A stretch of 64,000 nucleotides of DNA from Odiellus spinosus. Taxonomy: Eukaryota; Arthropoda; Arachnida; Opiliones; Phalangiidae. The stretch spans positions 15,067,726 through 15,131,725 of the forward strand of contig OY987232.1 in NCBI GenBank assembly GCA_963920705.1. Reading direction: 5' to 3'. How positions within the stretch are numbered: position 1 is the stretch's first letter; each line of letters begins with the position of its first letter. Made by a program: the position numbers and the translations under genes. This document shows, one piece after another, positions 1-11,759 of the stretch. Under the pieces are notes generated by a model. The model saw nothing but the letters and a program-made list of their open reading frames with translations. It did no database searches and was not told where the DNA came from.

Positions 1-290
1 TTGGTTTAATTTTTAGTTAAAAACTTAAAGTCAGGCCGTCACCATTTTTTTCCAAGACCAATGGATAACATATTATTTTTTTGACGCTAAATTTGACGTT
101 AGTGCGTTTTGAACTAATTAGGTCCTGGTGAGTTAGGAAATCTATAGCTTACGACTGTTGATGAAAACCTTATTTAAAAATTACAATTTTTTACGAAAAA
201 TCCCATGGACTATCGAAGATTTCAATGTTAGCCACACCCCCAAAAGCGGTGTAGGCTATTATAATGTGCTTGGCTGTTGTAATAGTAGTA
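1..290. other. No gene seen; L-type terminal motif
   Basis: AT-rich. AACTAATTAGGTCCTG at about 112 resembles the L element end. Probably intron of the ankyrin gene. Confidence 0.4.
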
Positions 291-291
291 G

Positions 292-632
292 CAGAAGCCG
301 ATGAAACCCTCCTTTGAAGTCTACTACTCCAATGTTCCATATAGCGCTCCTCTCTGTATGGGTAAAATTCACAATTTTACGAGTTAGAAGGGGTCCTACT
401 TCATCCCCCCCCCCTGTCTACGGAAAATTGGAAATTCTCTCTCTCCACAAACGACGACGTTTTTTGGACGAACTCCAAGGCTGCTAGAGATATTCGCTCA
501 ACGAACTCCCGCTCCGAAAACATCTACCGTTAGGAGGCGTACGAATCGCGCCTTTTGAGAATAACCCATACAGAGAGGGGTAGACAAGACTCGGGAGTAA
601 TAGACTTCAAAGGAGGGTTTCATCGGCTTCTG
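292..632 (+). mobile_element. MITE family A, copy A1
   Basis: Terminal repeat CAGAAGCCGATGAAACCCTC with reverse complement at the right end; 341 bp. GTAGTAG (7 bp) stands on both sides, but inside a TAG-rich tract. Confidence 0.85.
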
Positions 633-639
633 GTAGTAG

Positions 640-1160
640 TAGTATGTGGTAAAGACGAAACGAAAATGACGATAGATTTTCGTTGCCGCTGGAGGTCACT
701 ACATACTGAAGAAGTCGCCTTTAAGGGGGAGTAGGCTATTATAATATACTTGGGCTGTAGTAGTAGTAGTAGTAGTGTTTGTTTAAACAAAGAAGGAAAC
801 ACATTTTTGCTAAAGGAAGGTATATTATACGTGGAATTTTCAAACAAGACAGACGTTCACTGGGAATGCTTACGTCTATGGAGACGCTATTCTAGGAAAA
901 CTTTTCGGAATGGAGGGTGTCCATCGTAATTGGGTAATAATTGAAATGTAATTTGGTGTATGACAGGATTGGACTTTGAGAATGATTTAGAGTATGGGTT
1001 TTGGCGCGAGTGACTTAGGAACGAATGGTGATAACACTAAAGCGTCAAAGGGCTCTCGGGGTGTGTCTCCTTATGGACTTAACCATCTTGTTTTTATAGC
1101 GTCTGAAACATTACAGCCTCATGCGCTATTCCGAAAGTGTTTAATATGTTCAGTTTATCT
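640..1160. other. No exon recognised
   Basis: Probable ankyrin-gene intron with a TAG microsatellite at 763-775. The motif GTAGGCTATTATAAT at 731 also occurs at 251, before A1. Confidence 0.4.
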
Positions 1161-1164
1161 ATAG

Positions 1165-3224
1165 GTTGGCCAAACGCCGTTACATATGGCGTGCCAGAAT
1201 GGGCATAAACTTATAATTAGCGTCCTACTTAAATCTCAAGCTCATTTGGAAGCTGTTACGATCGAAGGCATGACGGCATTGCACTTGGCTTGTTACTATG
1301 ACAACGAAGACGCCGCGATAACGTTGGTTGAAAATGGTGCCAATATTCGTGCCTTGGACAAAGAAAAATGGACCCCCTTACACTTCAGTTCATTAAACTG
1401 CAACAAACAAGTGGTAAGGTGGCTACTGCGTCACGGTGCTCGTGTCAACTTCGCTAGCGATGACGGAGGGACCCCGTTACATCGGGTTGCTGGTATGAAT
1501 TCCGCGACACGACATAAGTTGGAAGGCGTCCAATCACCGGCCCTACAACTCCGTCCAAACGAATCAAATAAGGATAGGAATGACGTCACGCGTATTCTTA
1601 TTGGTAAATATAATTGCGTTTTTTTGCCACGTTGAGAATGGAGGTCACGTGTGTTACGCGTTGAAACCACTAGCTACTAGTTTTCCCACGGTTTCCCCTC
1701 GTTATGGTGGTACATTACGCGTAACTAGTTTGGCGCAGGTCGTCAACTCGTCGTCTATTGGTAAGAGTTGAGAATCCGTGACCACGTGATATGCGTAGCC
1801 AAGGCAACTCTATGGGCGTGAGTGTTATCTCCCTGCACCAAACTTGAGATCTAAGAACAGGCAGTCCAACTCTCCATGGAGATTTCAAACAAGTTTTTCC
1901 CACACTTTTACTGTTTGTAGATTAACCATTTAGTCTAAACGGTCTACCCCCATTTCGCCCAATTTATTTTCGCCCAATTTCATTTCGCCCAGTTTCTTTT
2001 CGCTCAATTTCATTTCGCCCAATTCCCATTTCGCCCAATTTCTTTTCGCCCAAATCCCAATTCGCCCAACCCCATTTGGCCCAATTTCTTTTCGCCCAAT
2101 TTCTTTTCGCCCAATTCCCGTTGGCCCAATTCCCATTTGGCCCAATTCCCATTTGGCCTAATGTCTTCTCGCCCAATCTCGTTTCGCCCAATTTTGATTT
2201 GGACCAATCTCATTTTGCCCAAGTCACATTTTTCCACTTTTTCTCCCCAACCTAACCTAACCTAACCTAACCTAACCTAACCTAAATTAAATAAAATAAA
2301 AGTCACTTTTTTGGCGTACTAAGACTTTAAATTTTAAAAGGTTTAAGCTTTAATCGTTTTAGGCGAAAAGGGAAGAGAAATTTTTGGGTTGGGCGAAATG
2401 GGAATAGATAATTCTAGGCTAACTGATAAAACGATTGGGCAAATTGGGATTGGGCGAATTGAGAAAAGGAATTTTTAGTTTGGGCAAAATGGGAAGAGAT
2501 AATTTAGGGCCAAATGATAAAGCGATTGGGCAAAATAGGATTGGGCGAAATGGGAATAGATAATTTTGGGCAAAAAATGCCTTGGGCGAAATGGGAATAG
2601 ATCATTTTGGGCGAAATATTTTGGGCGAAATGGGTACATACCGTCTAAACTCCCCAGGTCCTAATTAGTCCATATCTTATCTCCAGGGTGGTTGCTAGAG
2701 CTGGTGTAAATTTTTTATTGTATAATAGAAAAATGGTGATAGCTGCTGACTTTAAAATGGCCTTTAATTTTGTTTAAGCTAATGGCGCCGACTGGGAGCT
2801 AACTGATAACTACGGTAAGACGGCCTTAGACTTCGCTGTTGATAATGGTCAAACGGACGTAGCCATGATTTTGGAACAAGCGCAGTCTAACAAGTTTTCG
2901 AAATCGCTCGAAAGTGCTTTGGCCGAAATTGTTAATTTAACCAAAGACATTAAAAATCAGTTCGCTAAGTTAGATACGCGTCGAGATGAGAGTATGGTTA
3001 GTAATGCTAATTTACCGTGGGAAGTACCAGCTAAACAAAGAAGGAAATCGCCCTTAGCCACGAGAGCACCGAGTACGCTACCAACGCCATTGTATTCGCC
3101 AGCGCAGGTGCCTAGTCCTATTATCGAATCTCCAATGAACTCGCCACCAATTAGACCGACATCTTTGAACATCATTCCGCCATTATCACTGACAACTAAA
3201 ACTCCAGAATCTACCGGGAAATAA
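1165..3224 (+). CDS. Ankyrin-repeat protein, 3' part of gene
   Basis: Two exons, 1165-1603 and 2779-3224, join in frame (GT donor at 1604, AG acceptor at 2777-2778; the split codon reads Ala in ILIANGAD). The product carries about five ankyrin repeats with the motifs GQTPLHMACQNGH, GMTALHLACYY, KWTPLHFSSLN, GGTPLHRVAG and GKTALDFAVDNG, so it is probably a protein-interaction scaffold. After the repeats comes a short charged, possibly coiled segment (SLESALAEIVNLTKDIKNQF) and a Pro/Ser-rich tail ending at a TAA. The first visible exon begins at an acceptor (ATAG at 1161-1164) with no start codon needed, so earlier exons lie upstream, probably outside the window. The intron holds an F-family element (1941-2642). 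The partner is unknown and the exact family cannot be named. Confidence 0.8.
1941..2642. mobile_element. Element F1 with subterminal CGCCCAATTT arrays
   Basis: Ends GGTCTACCCCCATTTCGCCC and its counterpart; perfect 8-bp duplication GTCTAAAC (1933-1940, 2643-2650). The left arm is an array of CGCCCAATT-type units, the right arm carries TTGGGCGAAAT units in inverse sense, and a CCTAA run sits between. In the ankyrin gene intron. Confidence 0.8.
2251..2285. repeat. Interstitial (CCTAA)7, arthropod telomere-type repeat
   Basis: Seven perfect CCTAA units, the complement of TTAGG, in the core of F1. Confidence 0.85.
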
Positions 3225-3313
3225 ATTTTAATCGACCAAGGCTTAACGCGCTGAAAAATATAAGTTTTTGCTTTACTACATTTTTAACTATCGAACTATT
3301 TTATTTGATTTGA

Positions 3314-3319
3314 AATAAA
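3314..3319 (+). terminator. Poly(A) signal of the ankyrin gene
   Basis: AATAAA lies about 90 bases after the TAA at 3222-3224. Confidence 0.5.
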
Positions 3320-3385
3320 ATATTGAATTGTAAGCTTTTTTTACCCCGAGAAACAATGTTTACTTAAGAGGAATTTCAGTAATAT

Positions 3386-3722
3386 CAGAAGCCGATAAAC
3401 CCTCCTTTGAAGTCTACTACTGTAATGTTCCATATAGCGCTCCTCTCTGTATGGGTAAAATTCCCAATTTTACGAGATCGGAGGGGTCCTACTTCATGCC
3501 CCCCTGTCTACGGAAAATTGGAAATTATCTCTCCCCACATACGACGACGTTTTTTGACGGAACTCCAAGGCTGCTAGAGATATTCGCTCGACGAACTCCA
3601 GCTCCGAAAATATCTACCGTTAGGAGGCGTACGAATCGCGCTTTTTGAAACTAACCCATACAGAGAGGGGTAGACAAGACCCGGGAGTAATAGACTTCGA
3701 AGGAGGGTTTCATCGGCTTCTG
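3386..3722 (+). mobile_element. MITE family A, copy A2
   Basis: Both terminal repeats are present (one-base deletion in the left one); 337 bp. The flanks GTAATAT and ATAGTAT match only in part. Confidence 0.85.
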
Positions 3723-4048
3723 ATAGTATGATATTCCGTGAGTTTAGTTACAGGCTATTGTATCTCAAAATGTTAAATTTTTGGGATTACGTGGTGTAAA
3801 AAAATAATAAGGTTTATATATTGAGAGTAGCATAGCTTTGACCGTCAATAAAATTCACCTGGCACCTGTGCCTAAAGAGTTAACTGGCAAACTATTAACG
3901 TCTTTTAAAAATGTAACTATTTATTTCGGCTGGAATCGCTATTTATTGTGACTGAAAGGACAATAGGTTATATTTTTTACGTCATACCGCAACTACCTGG
4001 TTCACCAAGTTTAGCTAATCAAACCTGATTAGGGAAGGAAGGATTTAA

Positions 4049-4360
4049 AGGGAGAATGCAACCTAACAACAAGTGATTGTTTTAACGATTCCTTATCGTT
4101 TAAATAGGCCTAATCCACTAGGGAAAAAAATTACGAACAAATATTAAACTAGAAATAAATTTAAAACTTACCCAAAAAATAGGCTTAGCGGGATTCATGG
4201 AGATAACCTGAACTCTCCGTATAAGAGCCATCGATCAATGGCATTCGTTGCTAGGCATACGGGGAGTTCGGGTGTTCTCCATGAATCCAGCTAAGCCTGT
4301 TCTGATGGTAAGATTTAAATTTATTTCTAGTTTAATATTTATTTTAAATTTTTTTACTGT
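4049..4360. mobile_element. Foldback MITE family B, truncated copy B1
   Basis: Starts after TTAA with AGGGAGAATGCAACC. The right end is lost and a C element (C1) follows directly. Confidence 0.75.
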
Positions 4361-4362
4361 CT

Positions 4363-4910
4363 AGAGTTCGGAATTCGTATAATTTTTATTAATCGGATAA
4401 AATCTAAATTCTGATGTATATTATCCGTTTGATTAAAAATAGACTATTTTTTATTCGAGTTAACTTATTCGAAGATTAAGTAAAAAAAAAACAATCCATA
4501 TCCGTTTTTATCCAAAAATGGCAACTTATCTTAGAATATTATAGACGTTATACGTTCGGATAAAAAAATTTAAAATTTATTTTCGTGAAAAATAACGAAT
4601 AAAAAAGATGATTTAAAATCTTAGTTTCGTCGTTTTATTTATATTCTTTAAATTAAAAGTCAATTTGAAATATTGCTCTTATATTTTAGACTAATTCTGG
4701 AAACGTGAATGTTTCTTATCCATCGTTATACGTTTGAATACGAGTAATTTATAGATAGATAAAGCGGTGAAGGCTTATCTTCGGGCAAACTTTTTAACAA
4801 TTATACGAATATAGAAATTTCATTTTTTAGTTCCAAACAATTTATCCGAAAATAAAATATATGAAAATATACGAATAACGGAAGATAATGGATATCCGAT
4901 TCCGAGCTCT
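4363..4910 (+). mobile_element. Family C element, copy C1
   Basis: About 548 bp with inverted ends AGAG(C/T)TCGGAAT and ATTCCGAGCTCT, TA on both sides, AT-rich and non-coding. The TA flanks suggest a Tc1/mariner-type MITE. Confidence 0.75.
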
Positions 4911-4969
4911 AATGCTAGAGGAAAAATTGCTTGTCTGTCAAGTAGGAACCACCTGCGAGAGACTATCTA

Positions 4970-5324
4970 ATAGCGTCTTTTAAATAACATTAATATAGTT
5001 AGCCACATAGTTGATGACTAATGGAAATGGGAGGGAAGGAACAATGCTTTTCTACCTTGAGGTTTCAACCCAATTTCGATTTGATTAAAAATGTGGACAT
5101 TGTCCTTGACAAATTCAGTGACAAACGCCAAGAAGTCAAATGATATTTTCGACAATTAGTTTATCAGACATATTGAATTGATGTGGTACACTTCGAGGGT
5201 TATAGTCCTTATAAAGCGTCGATTTCCAACTCCGTGTTCAACAATTTTCGCTTTACATTTGACGTTGAAACGACATTTTTAATATTAGTCGAGAATTCTA
5301 ACTTCACGGTGAGATGCTTCTCAG
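4970..5324 (+). promoter_or_regulatory. 5' flank/5' UTR conserved between the two peroxidase genes
   Basis: This segment resembles two blocks upstream of copy 2 (about 11250-11345 and 12605-12839), for example GACATTGTCCTTGAC at 5096 and 12628. Similarity runs into the first-exon donor GTGAGTT in both genes. It is therefore part of the duplicated unit and likely carries promoter and 5' UTR sequence. No TATA box or start site was fixed. Confidence 0.5.
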
Positions 5325-8300
5325 GTGAGTTAATAAAGATATTTTATAAGATTCATCGTGAAAATGAAATCCAATTTGAGTAGCACTTTTGAAAGGATCG
5401 TTAAAAACGATTGAATATATATAACCCAAAACTTCCAACTAAGACAATTATAATGCCACCCAGCCAATTACTGATTTATGGGCGATCTGGCGGGAGGTGA
5501 GAAAAGCTTTCGCGCGGTTTTTTCATGAAATTACTTAAAGAACCACTGTTATGAGATTTTATGTCTAGAAACTTAAGTATGTGCAAAAACGTCTTGCTGA
5601 AAAATTACCATAACAATCTTATGGTTAATTAAGCCACAATCAATTACCCAAGTTTCAATTTCACCCCCTTAATGATTCCGTGTGCCCCCTATCGCTAAAC
5701 TCGAGAATTACTAATTTCTCCACCTACCTCCAACGCCATCTATATCTCGCGGAGGTAAAAATTTAGAATTGTTACAACCGGACTAAAATGCTATAACCTT
5801 TTACACACTCATGATTTGGGGTTATCTCGCAAATTTTCCTAAAGAAACAAGATATTTCAAAGAAATTGATAACTATAAATAAAGTTTTACTTGTACGTGA
5901 TGATAGGTGGGTTAAAAACACACGCGGGGCTCGAATAATTTATCATATTTTCAAATTACGTAGTTCTCCCAGAGGTGTAGAATTTTAATGTAGGTTTCTA
6001 ATAGATCCATAACCCTTCGAAAAGATGGGAAATTAAGTTATGCATTTTTACTATTATTATAATAGTTTTGCGGCCATTTGCCTGGCGTTAGAGCTGGCTA
6101 CTTGTCAAGTTCTACTTCCGGTCATTAAACAACCCAGGCCATTAAACAATAAAGTGAACATGCCCGAAATAAGCAACGAGGACATCGCTAAAGCCTTAGA
6201 AGCCGGCGAAATGGCTTTGCAAAATAAACAGCATCTTGAAAATAGACTCATCGTTAGTGGTAAGACAAACTTAGAAAGACAAGAGGAAGTTGGATCTACG
6301 TTATTTAATCATTGTAACGACAGGCGGAATTATGGAACGAGACGAGAAATCGCCGGAAGCGACTCATCAACGTTCGACCCGAATGCGTGTCGGTATGGGC
6401 CAACCACCGGATCTCACTGAGAGAATCGAAGGGGCAACTGCTTACCTAATTAAAAAGTAACGTTTTACATGTTGTTCTACCAAATACGGTTTGTTATTGG
6501 ATGAATATAATTTTCTCTGGAAATTAATAGGTACAATCTAACTCGAGACCAAGTCATTTACGGCCTGCCTAATGACGTTAATATCTCAGAAACTATGAGG
6601 GGTCAATCAATAGTGGAGGAGTGCAAGGTGTTTTGGGAGCAAATCAGAAACCCGAATACCGAAGCTGACCCGCTGGACCAAATGTGTGATATTAAACCCA
6701 AGTACGTAATCATCGGCGGGACAGACGTCTTTCTGTCTGTCCACGGACAACCCTAAAATATACACGTTAGTTAGAAGACGTGGAAGTATTATGTCACTTA
6801 ATAACTAAATGAATATAGTTATCAGTCATTTATAAAGTCAGCGGAAATTAGAATAATTAACAGATAAAATAATTTTCCCGACGGGAATTGTAGCGAAGCG
6901 GTTTTAGGCCCGTCTGGTGAGCAATTCGGTGATGGGCAGGCTTCCAGCAAAAGCAAGTACAGAAACATCGACGGACATTGCAACAACGTTAATAATGCCG
7001 AAATGGGCCGAGCCGGTAACGTTCTCAGGAGACTTCTACCACCTAAATACGAAGATTGTAAGTATTTCACGAGTTATAGTTTTCATTCGCAAGTTAGTTT
7101 AGGATGGTTCTGTACAATATTTTCTTATAGTGATAGCTTCTCCGAGACGAGCGGTTAACGGGGCGGAACTTCCAGGTGCTCGAGTCATATCGCAGTCTCT
7201 TCTGAAAGAGGTCGACGTCCAAAGTAATCAGTACACTCACATGCTGATGCAATTCGGCCAGTTTACTGACCACGACATCACCTCCAGTCCAACAGCGTCC
7301 TTGGGTACGTTAAGCAATCCCCCTCTTATTCTCGTTTCAGTCTAATCAAAGAGTTTTCTGGAATCGTTGACGCAGGTTCGTATCAGATGTTGTTTGACTG
7401 TTGTAAACCCGAAACTCAAGATCAACCTTTCATCGCGCATCCTCATTGTCTGACCATCGATATTCCCGCCAACGATCCCTTTTATCGGAAGTTCCCGGGC
7501 AAACGTTGCATGAACTTCATCCGTTCGCTCGCCGCCCCCGAATGCCGACTGGGACCCCGACAACAAATCAACATAAGGACGGTGGCTCTCGACGGCTCCA
7601 ACATATACGGATCAGTCAATATAGAAGCCGATGGTGCACGAATGAGTTTTGGTAGGTTTTTTACAAACTCTATTTTGAACATGTATAAATTTCTGCTTGC
7701 ATAAATGATTAGAGGCTGAAAAACAATTTATTGGTGGACTTCGACCGAGCGGTAATCACACTTTTGGTGACTTGCTTACGACCCGCCCTTTCCAAATGGG
7801 GCAAGTAAATGATCAATGCAATATTCCGGAAAAGGAATTAGACTGGGAAAGCGAAAGAATGTGCTTTTTTGCAGGTATTTGGGAACTTTTCTAACATACA
7901 GACATAACGTGACTTAAAACGTACACAACGGTTTGTTCCCCTTTAGCCCAATGTGGCCTACATTGGCCCAATATGATGGATTCAAAATTCGCCCAAACCG
8001 AAAATTCTGTTTCCAATTCCCCTTTGACCCAAAATATCCCTGCTGCATTTTTAAACTCTAAATAGATTGGATAAAAGCGTTAAGCGTTATTTTGGGTTCG
8101 GTTAGGGAAGGTTGGGTTCGGTTAGGGTTAAGATAATTTAATTTGGAAACTGAATAAAAAGTAAGCACGCCTTTTATTGAAAAAAATATAAAATTGCGAC
8201 GATTGGGATTGGGCTAATTGAATTGGGCTAAGTGGGAATTGGGCAGTTTGGATTGGGATAATTTAGATTGGGCCAATTGAGATTGGGCGAAATGGGAATT

Positions 8301-10165
8301 GGGCCAACTTGTTTGGGCGAATCGGGGTACAACCTAGACCACCACCTTAACGAGCGGGTAATAGTCTTTGCCAAAGATTTTTATCCGTACCTATGAGTTG
8401 GTGAATGATTATATCACCCCCTGGAGTTAGCAGCACGAGAGACTTAAGTCATCCTTATGTCTACAGTTTACTGACAAATAGTTAGAGGCAAACCGTATTT
8501 TTAACCGCGCTGCCAGCTCCTGGTGGTGGAAAAGACATTAATCGTGAGCCCTTAAATCAGGCGATGATCGCGTGAATGAACAGCCTGGATTGACGGCTAT
8601 GCACACGATCTGGATGCGACAACACAACAGAATCGCCCAAAACTTCCTGAAATTGAATCCGACTTACATTCAAGGAAATACTAATATCGGAGACAAATTC
8701 ATTTACGAAGAAACCAGGTTAGCTTAATTCGTGAGAAAACTCAAAAATTACGGCCGTGATTATAATCAATTTCTGATTGTGTTTCTTAGGCGAATAGTTG
8801 GGGCTCAACTTCAGTACATCACCTACAAAGAATTCCTACCGATTGTACTCGGAGACGAATACATGAAGCACTTTGACCTCTACCCTCTCAAAGACGGATA
8901 CACGCGGTAAGATAAGTATTTTATAGTGACCAAAGTCTAACTCGTCCATCACTCGACTGGTATTTCTAGTTACGACCCCACGAGAGAATTGTCAATCTTC
9001 CAAGAGTTCTCGACATCGGCATTTCGTTTCGGCCATACATTGGTCCAGAATGAATTCAAGAAAGTCGCTTCCAACGGTCAGACCAGTTGGTACAACATTA
9101 AAGATAGGTTTTTCGATCCCCGTGACATTCTAGACGGAGGACTAAGCTCCATCATGACCGGACTTTTCCAATTACCGGCTCAAAAATTCGACAATCATTT
9201 CTCAGACTCTCTAGTCAACCATTTGTACGAAGGTAACATCGTCTACGTATTTTTAGGCAGATCCAAAGTCGGTTGGAAAGAATGGGTCCTTGACTATAGC
9301 GCTCGACGACCATACACGGGGTAAATTATATTAAATTAAGTTAATTTAATTTTTTACAGAGAAGGGAGGTAAGTACGGCTTGGATCTGATAGCTATTAAC
9401 ATACAACGTGGTCGCGATCACGGCATCAATAGCTACACTGACTATTTGGAGTACTGTTTCGACTTAAAAATCAAGTCCTTCAACGACCTCAACAAGGTCA
9501 TGAACCCCAAAGTGGCTTACGACCTCTCTAATGTTTACAAGTAAGTTTCATATTGGACGGACAACAGAGAAACTTTAATTGATACGTAAACCGAAACCAG
9601 GAGTCCTGCAGATATCGATCTGTTTGTTGGCGGGGTATCTGAGACGCCATTGCTCAACGCGGTCGTCGGTCCCACTTTCGGTTGCATTATCGGTATGCAG
9701 TTCAACCAACTGAAATTCGCCGATAGATACTATTTCGAAAATGGCGGGGAGTCCGGCAGCTTTACTCCGTGTAATTATATTTTAAGTCATTCAGATTTGT
9801 ACCATGACGGTGCATTTTTATTAGAGCTAAGCCTGATTTCCTTAGATTCGGTTTCTAACTTGTTTTTTCCCACGTTTCTCAACAGCTCAGCTAGCGGAAA
9901 TTAGAAAGACGTCACTGGCTCAAGTCATTTGTGCCAATTCGTATAAAACAATCAACTCCATTCAGCAACGCGTCATGGAACTGCCCATTGTAAAAAAGTA
10001 AATATTTTGGGTCTTTTACGTTTTGCCAAGGCCTTTGTACATCTTTCTTAAAATCTAACTTAGACTATGTAATATTTAAGCAACCTATTGGTAAATTGCA
10101 CGGGTTTCCCTGACTTGGATCTGAAGCTGTTCCCACTTCCAGACTACGAGCCCCAAATGGGATAA
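5314..10165 (+). CDS. Secreted animal haem peroxidase, copy 1 (chorion peroxidase/peroxinectin-like)
   Basis: Fifteen exons: 5314-5324, 6066-6259, 6324-6456, 6531-6701, 6894-7057, 7131-7304, 7376-7651, 7713-7874, 8561-8717, 8790-8906, 8970-9232, 9360-9540, 9601-9770, 9886-9997, 10081-10165. They total 2370 nt, 789 aa, with every phase consistent. The start is an 11-nt coding exon that gives a signal peptide ([18 protein letters not shown]). Peroxidase hallmarks are present: distal pair D271-H272 in QFTDHDIT, R432 and E435 in [10 protein letters not shown] (the MPO Arg239/Glu242 equivalents), proximal H542 in FRFGHT, and the signature NIQRGRDHG. The family oxidises small substrates with H2O2 using covalently bound haem; in arthropods it hardens chorion or cuticle or acts in immunity and adhesion. 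Its precise role is inferred. A tandem paralogue follows 2.7 kb downstream. Intron 8 contains an F element. Confidence 0.9.
7930..8334. mobile_element. Element F2
   Basis: Same layout as F1 but shorter (405 bp): GGTTTGTTCCCC end, GCCCAA units, a GGTTAGGG/GGTTGGG core, then TTGGGC units and ..TACAACC. The flanks TACACAAC and TAGACCAC agree at 6 of 8 bases. In intron 8 of peroxidase copy 1. Confidence 0.7.
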
Positions 10166-10219
10166 GAACGCGTTTATAAAATGAACGAAACCAGTTTTCT
10201 GTTTCGATATATTAAATGA

Positions 10220-10225
10220 AATAAA
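10220..10225 (+). terminator. Poly(A) signal of peroxidase copy 1
   Basis: AATAAA lies 55 bases after the TAA at 10163-10165. Confidence 0.55.
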
Positions 10226-10533
10226 ATGTATTCCGTTGTTATGGCTATTTTTTGTAATGACTAAATGTTAACATCAATTATCTTACCACTAGTAAGAGAT
10301 CGCCACTTCACCAATTTACATTCTTTCCAAGTCTTCAATGAGACATTGCCAAATTCAACCATGGTCATAAGTCAACTTTAATCGTCTATTCCACTAAGAT
10401 ACTACCTCAACAACTAGACCCGAAGATAAAATTTTAAGCTCGATTAATAAAAAATTATGCGTTTATTCAAACGGATAATGCGAAGATAAAAATACGACGT
10501 TTCTCGAAATCCGTGTAGAATGAAATATAATAA

Positions 10534-10870
10534 CAGAAGCCGATGAAACCCTCCTTTGAAGTCTATTACTCCCGGGTCTTGTCTACCCCTCTCTGTATGG
10601 GTTAGTTTCAAAAAGCGCGATTCGTACGCCTCCTAACGGTAGATATTTTCGGAGCGGGAGTTCGTCGATCGAATATCTCTAGCAGCCTTGGAGTTCGTCA
10701 AAAAAACGTCGTCGTTTGCGGAGAGAGAGGATTTCCAATTTTCCGTAGACAGGGGGTATGAAGTAGGACCCCTCCGATCTCGTAAAATTGTGAATTTTAC
10801 CCATACAGAGAGGAGAGCTATATGGAACATTAGAGTAGTAGACTTCAAAGGAGGGTTTCATCGGCTTCTG
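10534..10870 (-). mobile_element. MITE family A, copy A3
   Basis: Opposite orientation to A1, 337 bp. The flanks ATAATAA and TTAATAA match at 6 of 7 bases, supporting a 7-bp target duplication. Confidence 0.85.
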
Positions 10871-11755
10871 TTAATAATTCAATTTTAATCTAAATTAAAA
10901 GGAACAGCGACTAAATTACTACATTCTAGCTTCGAGATCTCAATTTGGGTTAAAATCCGCGAAGAAACTGGAAAGTTTTCAAATGTTTCTTATCGGCGAA
11001 TGAATAACTCGTATCAATTTCCTAGAACAATGAGTACGAATAAAAAGTTTTCCTTATATTCAGGTATACGTTAACTCGAATAAGAAATGGGTGTGTTTTT
11101 CGCGAACGGATAATATCTGATTGACATTCACGATGGTCTTATCCAATTAACAAAAGTTATACGAATTCCGAGCTCTCCTATCCACATTTGATAAAGTTAA
11201 TATTTAAATTGGTTGGAGAGACGCGTCAATGTCGAGTATGGTACAACAGCTGCGTGGCGATCTAATAGGGCCTTTTAAAAGAACATTAATTTAGTTAGCG
11301 AGCTGATGACAAATGAAATCGGAATTCTGAGTGAAGGACAATGCATTCTAACTCCAGTGAACGCAGTCCATTTAGGGAACTGGATGTTCAAAGCTATAAG
11401 TGGGTTATTAGCAAATCTAACACATACGACCAGATTTAACTCTAATCTTCTTGGTAAAGGACAATGTTAACGAAAAATTCAAATAATACTCAAATTTGTA
11501 ATCTATCAATGTGAGTTTAATTCCTCACTAATTATGGGACCGAAGTTATACCTTAATTATTGTCTTCTGTGTAATTAAAAGAGACAGACACTGTAAAGGG
11601 GTTTGATAAACCTCAGTCTGCTCGAGAGAACGCGTAACTAGAAGATAATCTTCCCATACGCGTGCGCAGTATGGTTTAAGACATTTTACATCGTCCGCAA
11701 AGCGAAGGAAACCTGAGCCAAAAATTACAGACAAATATTGAACTAGAAATAAATA
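10871..11755. other. Intergenic DNA between the peroxidases
   Basis: Contains a C fragment (11060-11176) and part of the conserved peroxidase 5' flank (about 11250-11345). Nothing else recognised. Confidence 0.45.
11060..11176 (-). mobile_element. Family C fragment, diverged
   Basis: Reverse orientation; GTTAACTCGAATAAGAAAT, TTATCCAATTAA and the terminus GAATTCCGAGCTCT are recognisable. Confidence 0.55.
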
Positions 11756-11759
11756 TTAA

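Noticed and set aside
1930..2237. Minus-strand frames rich in WAKWELG repeats
   Set aside because: They only translate the CGCCCAATT array of F1; three overlapping frames are open because of the repeat.
6040..6420. ATG-started frame as the start of peroxidase copy 1
   Set aside because: The first residues translate a polypyrimidine tract before a conserved acceptor; the paralogue has no ATG there, and an upstream 11-nt exon fits both genes.
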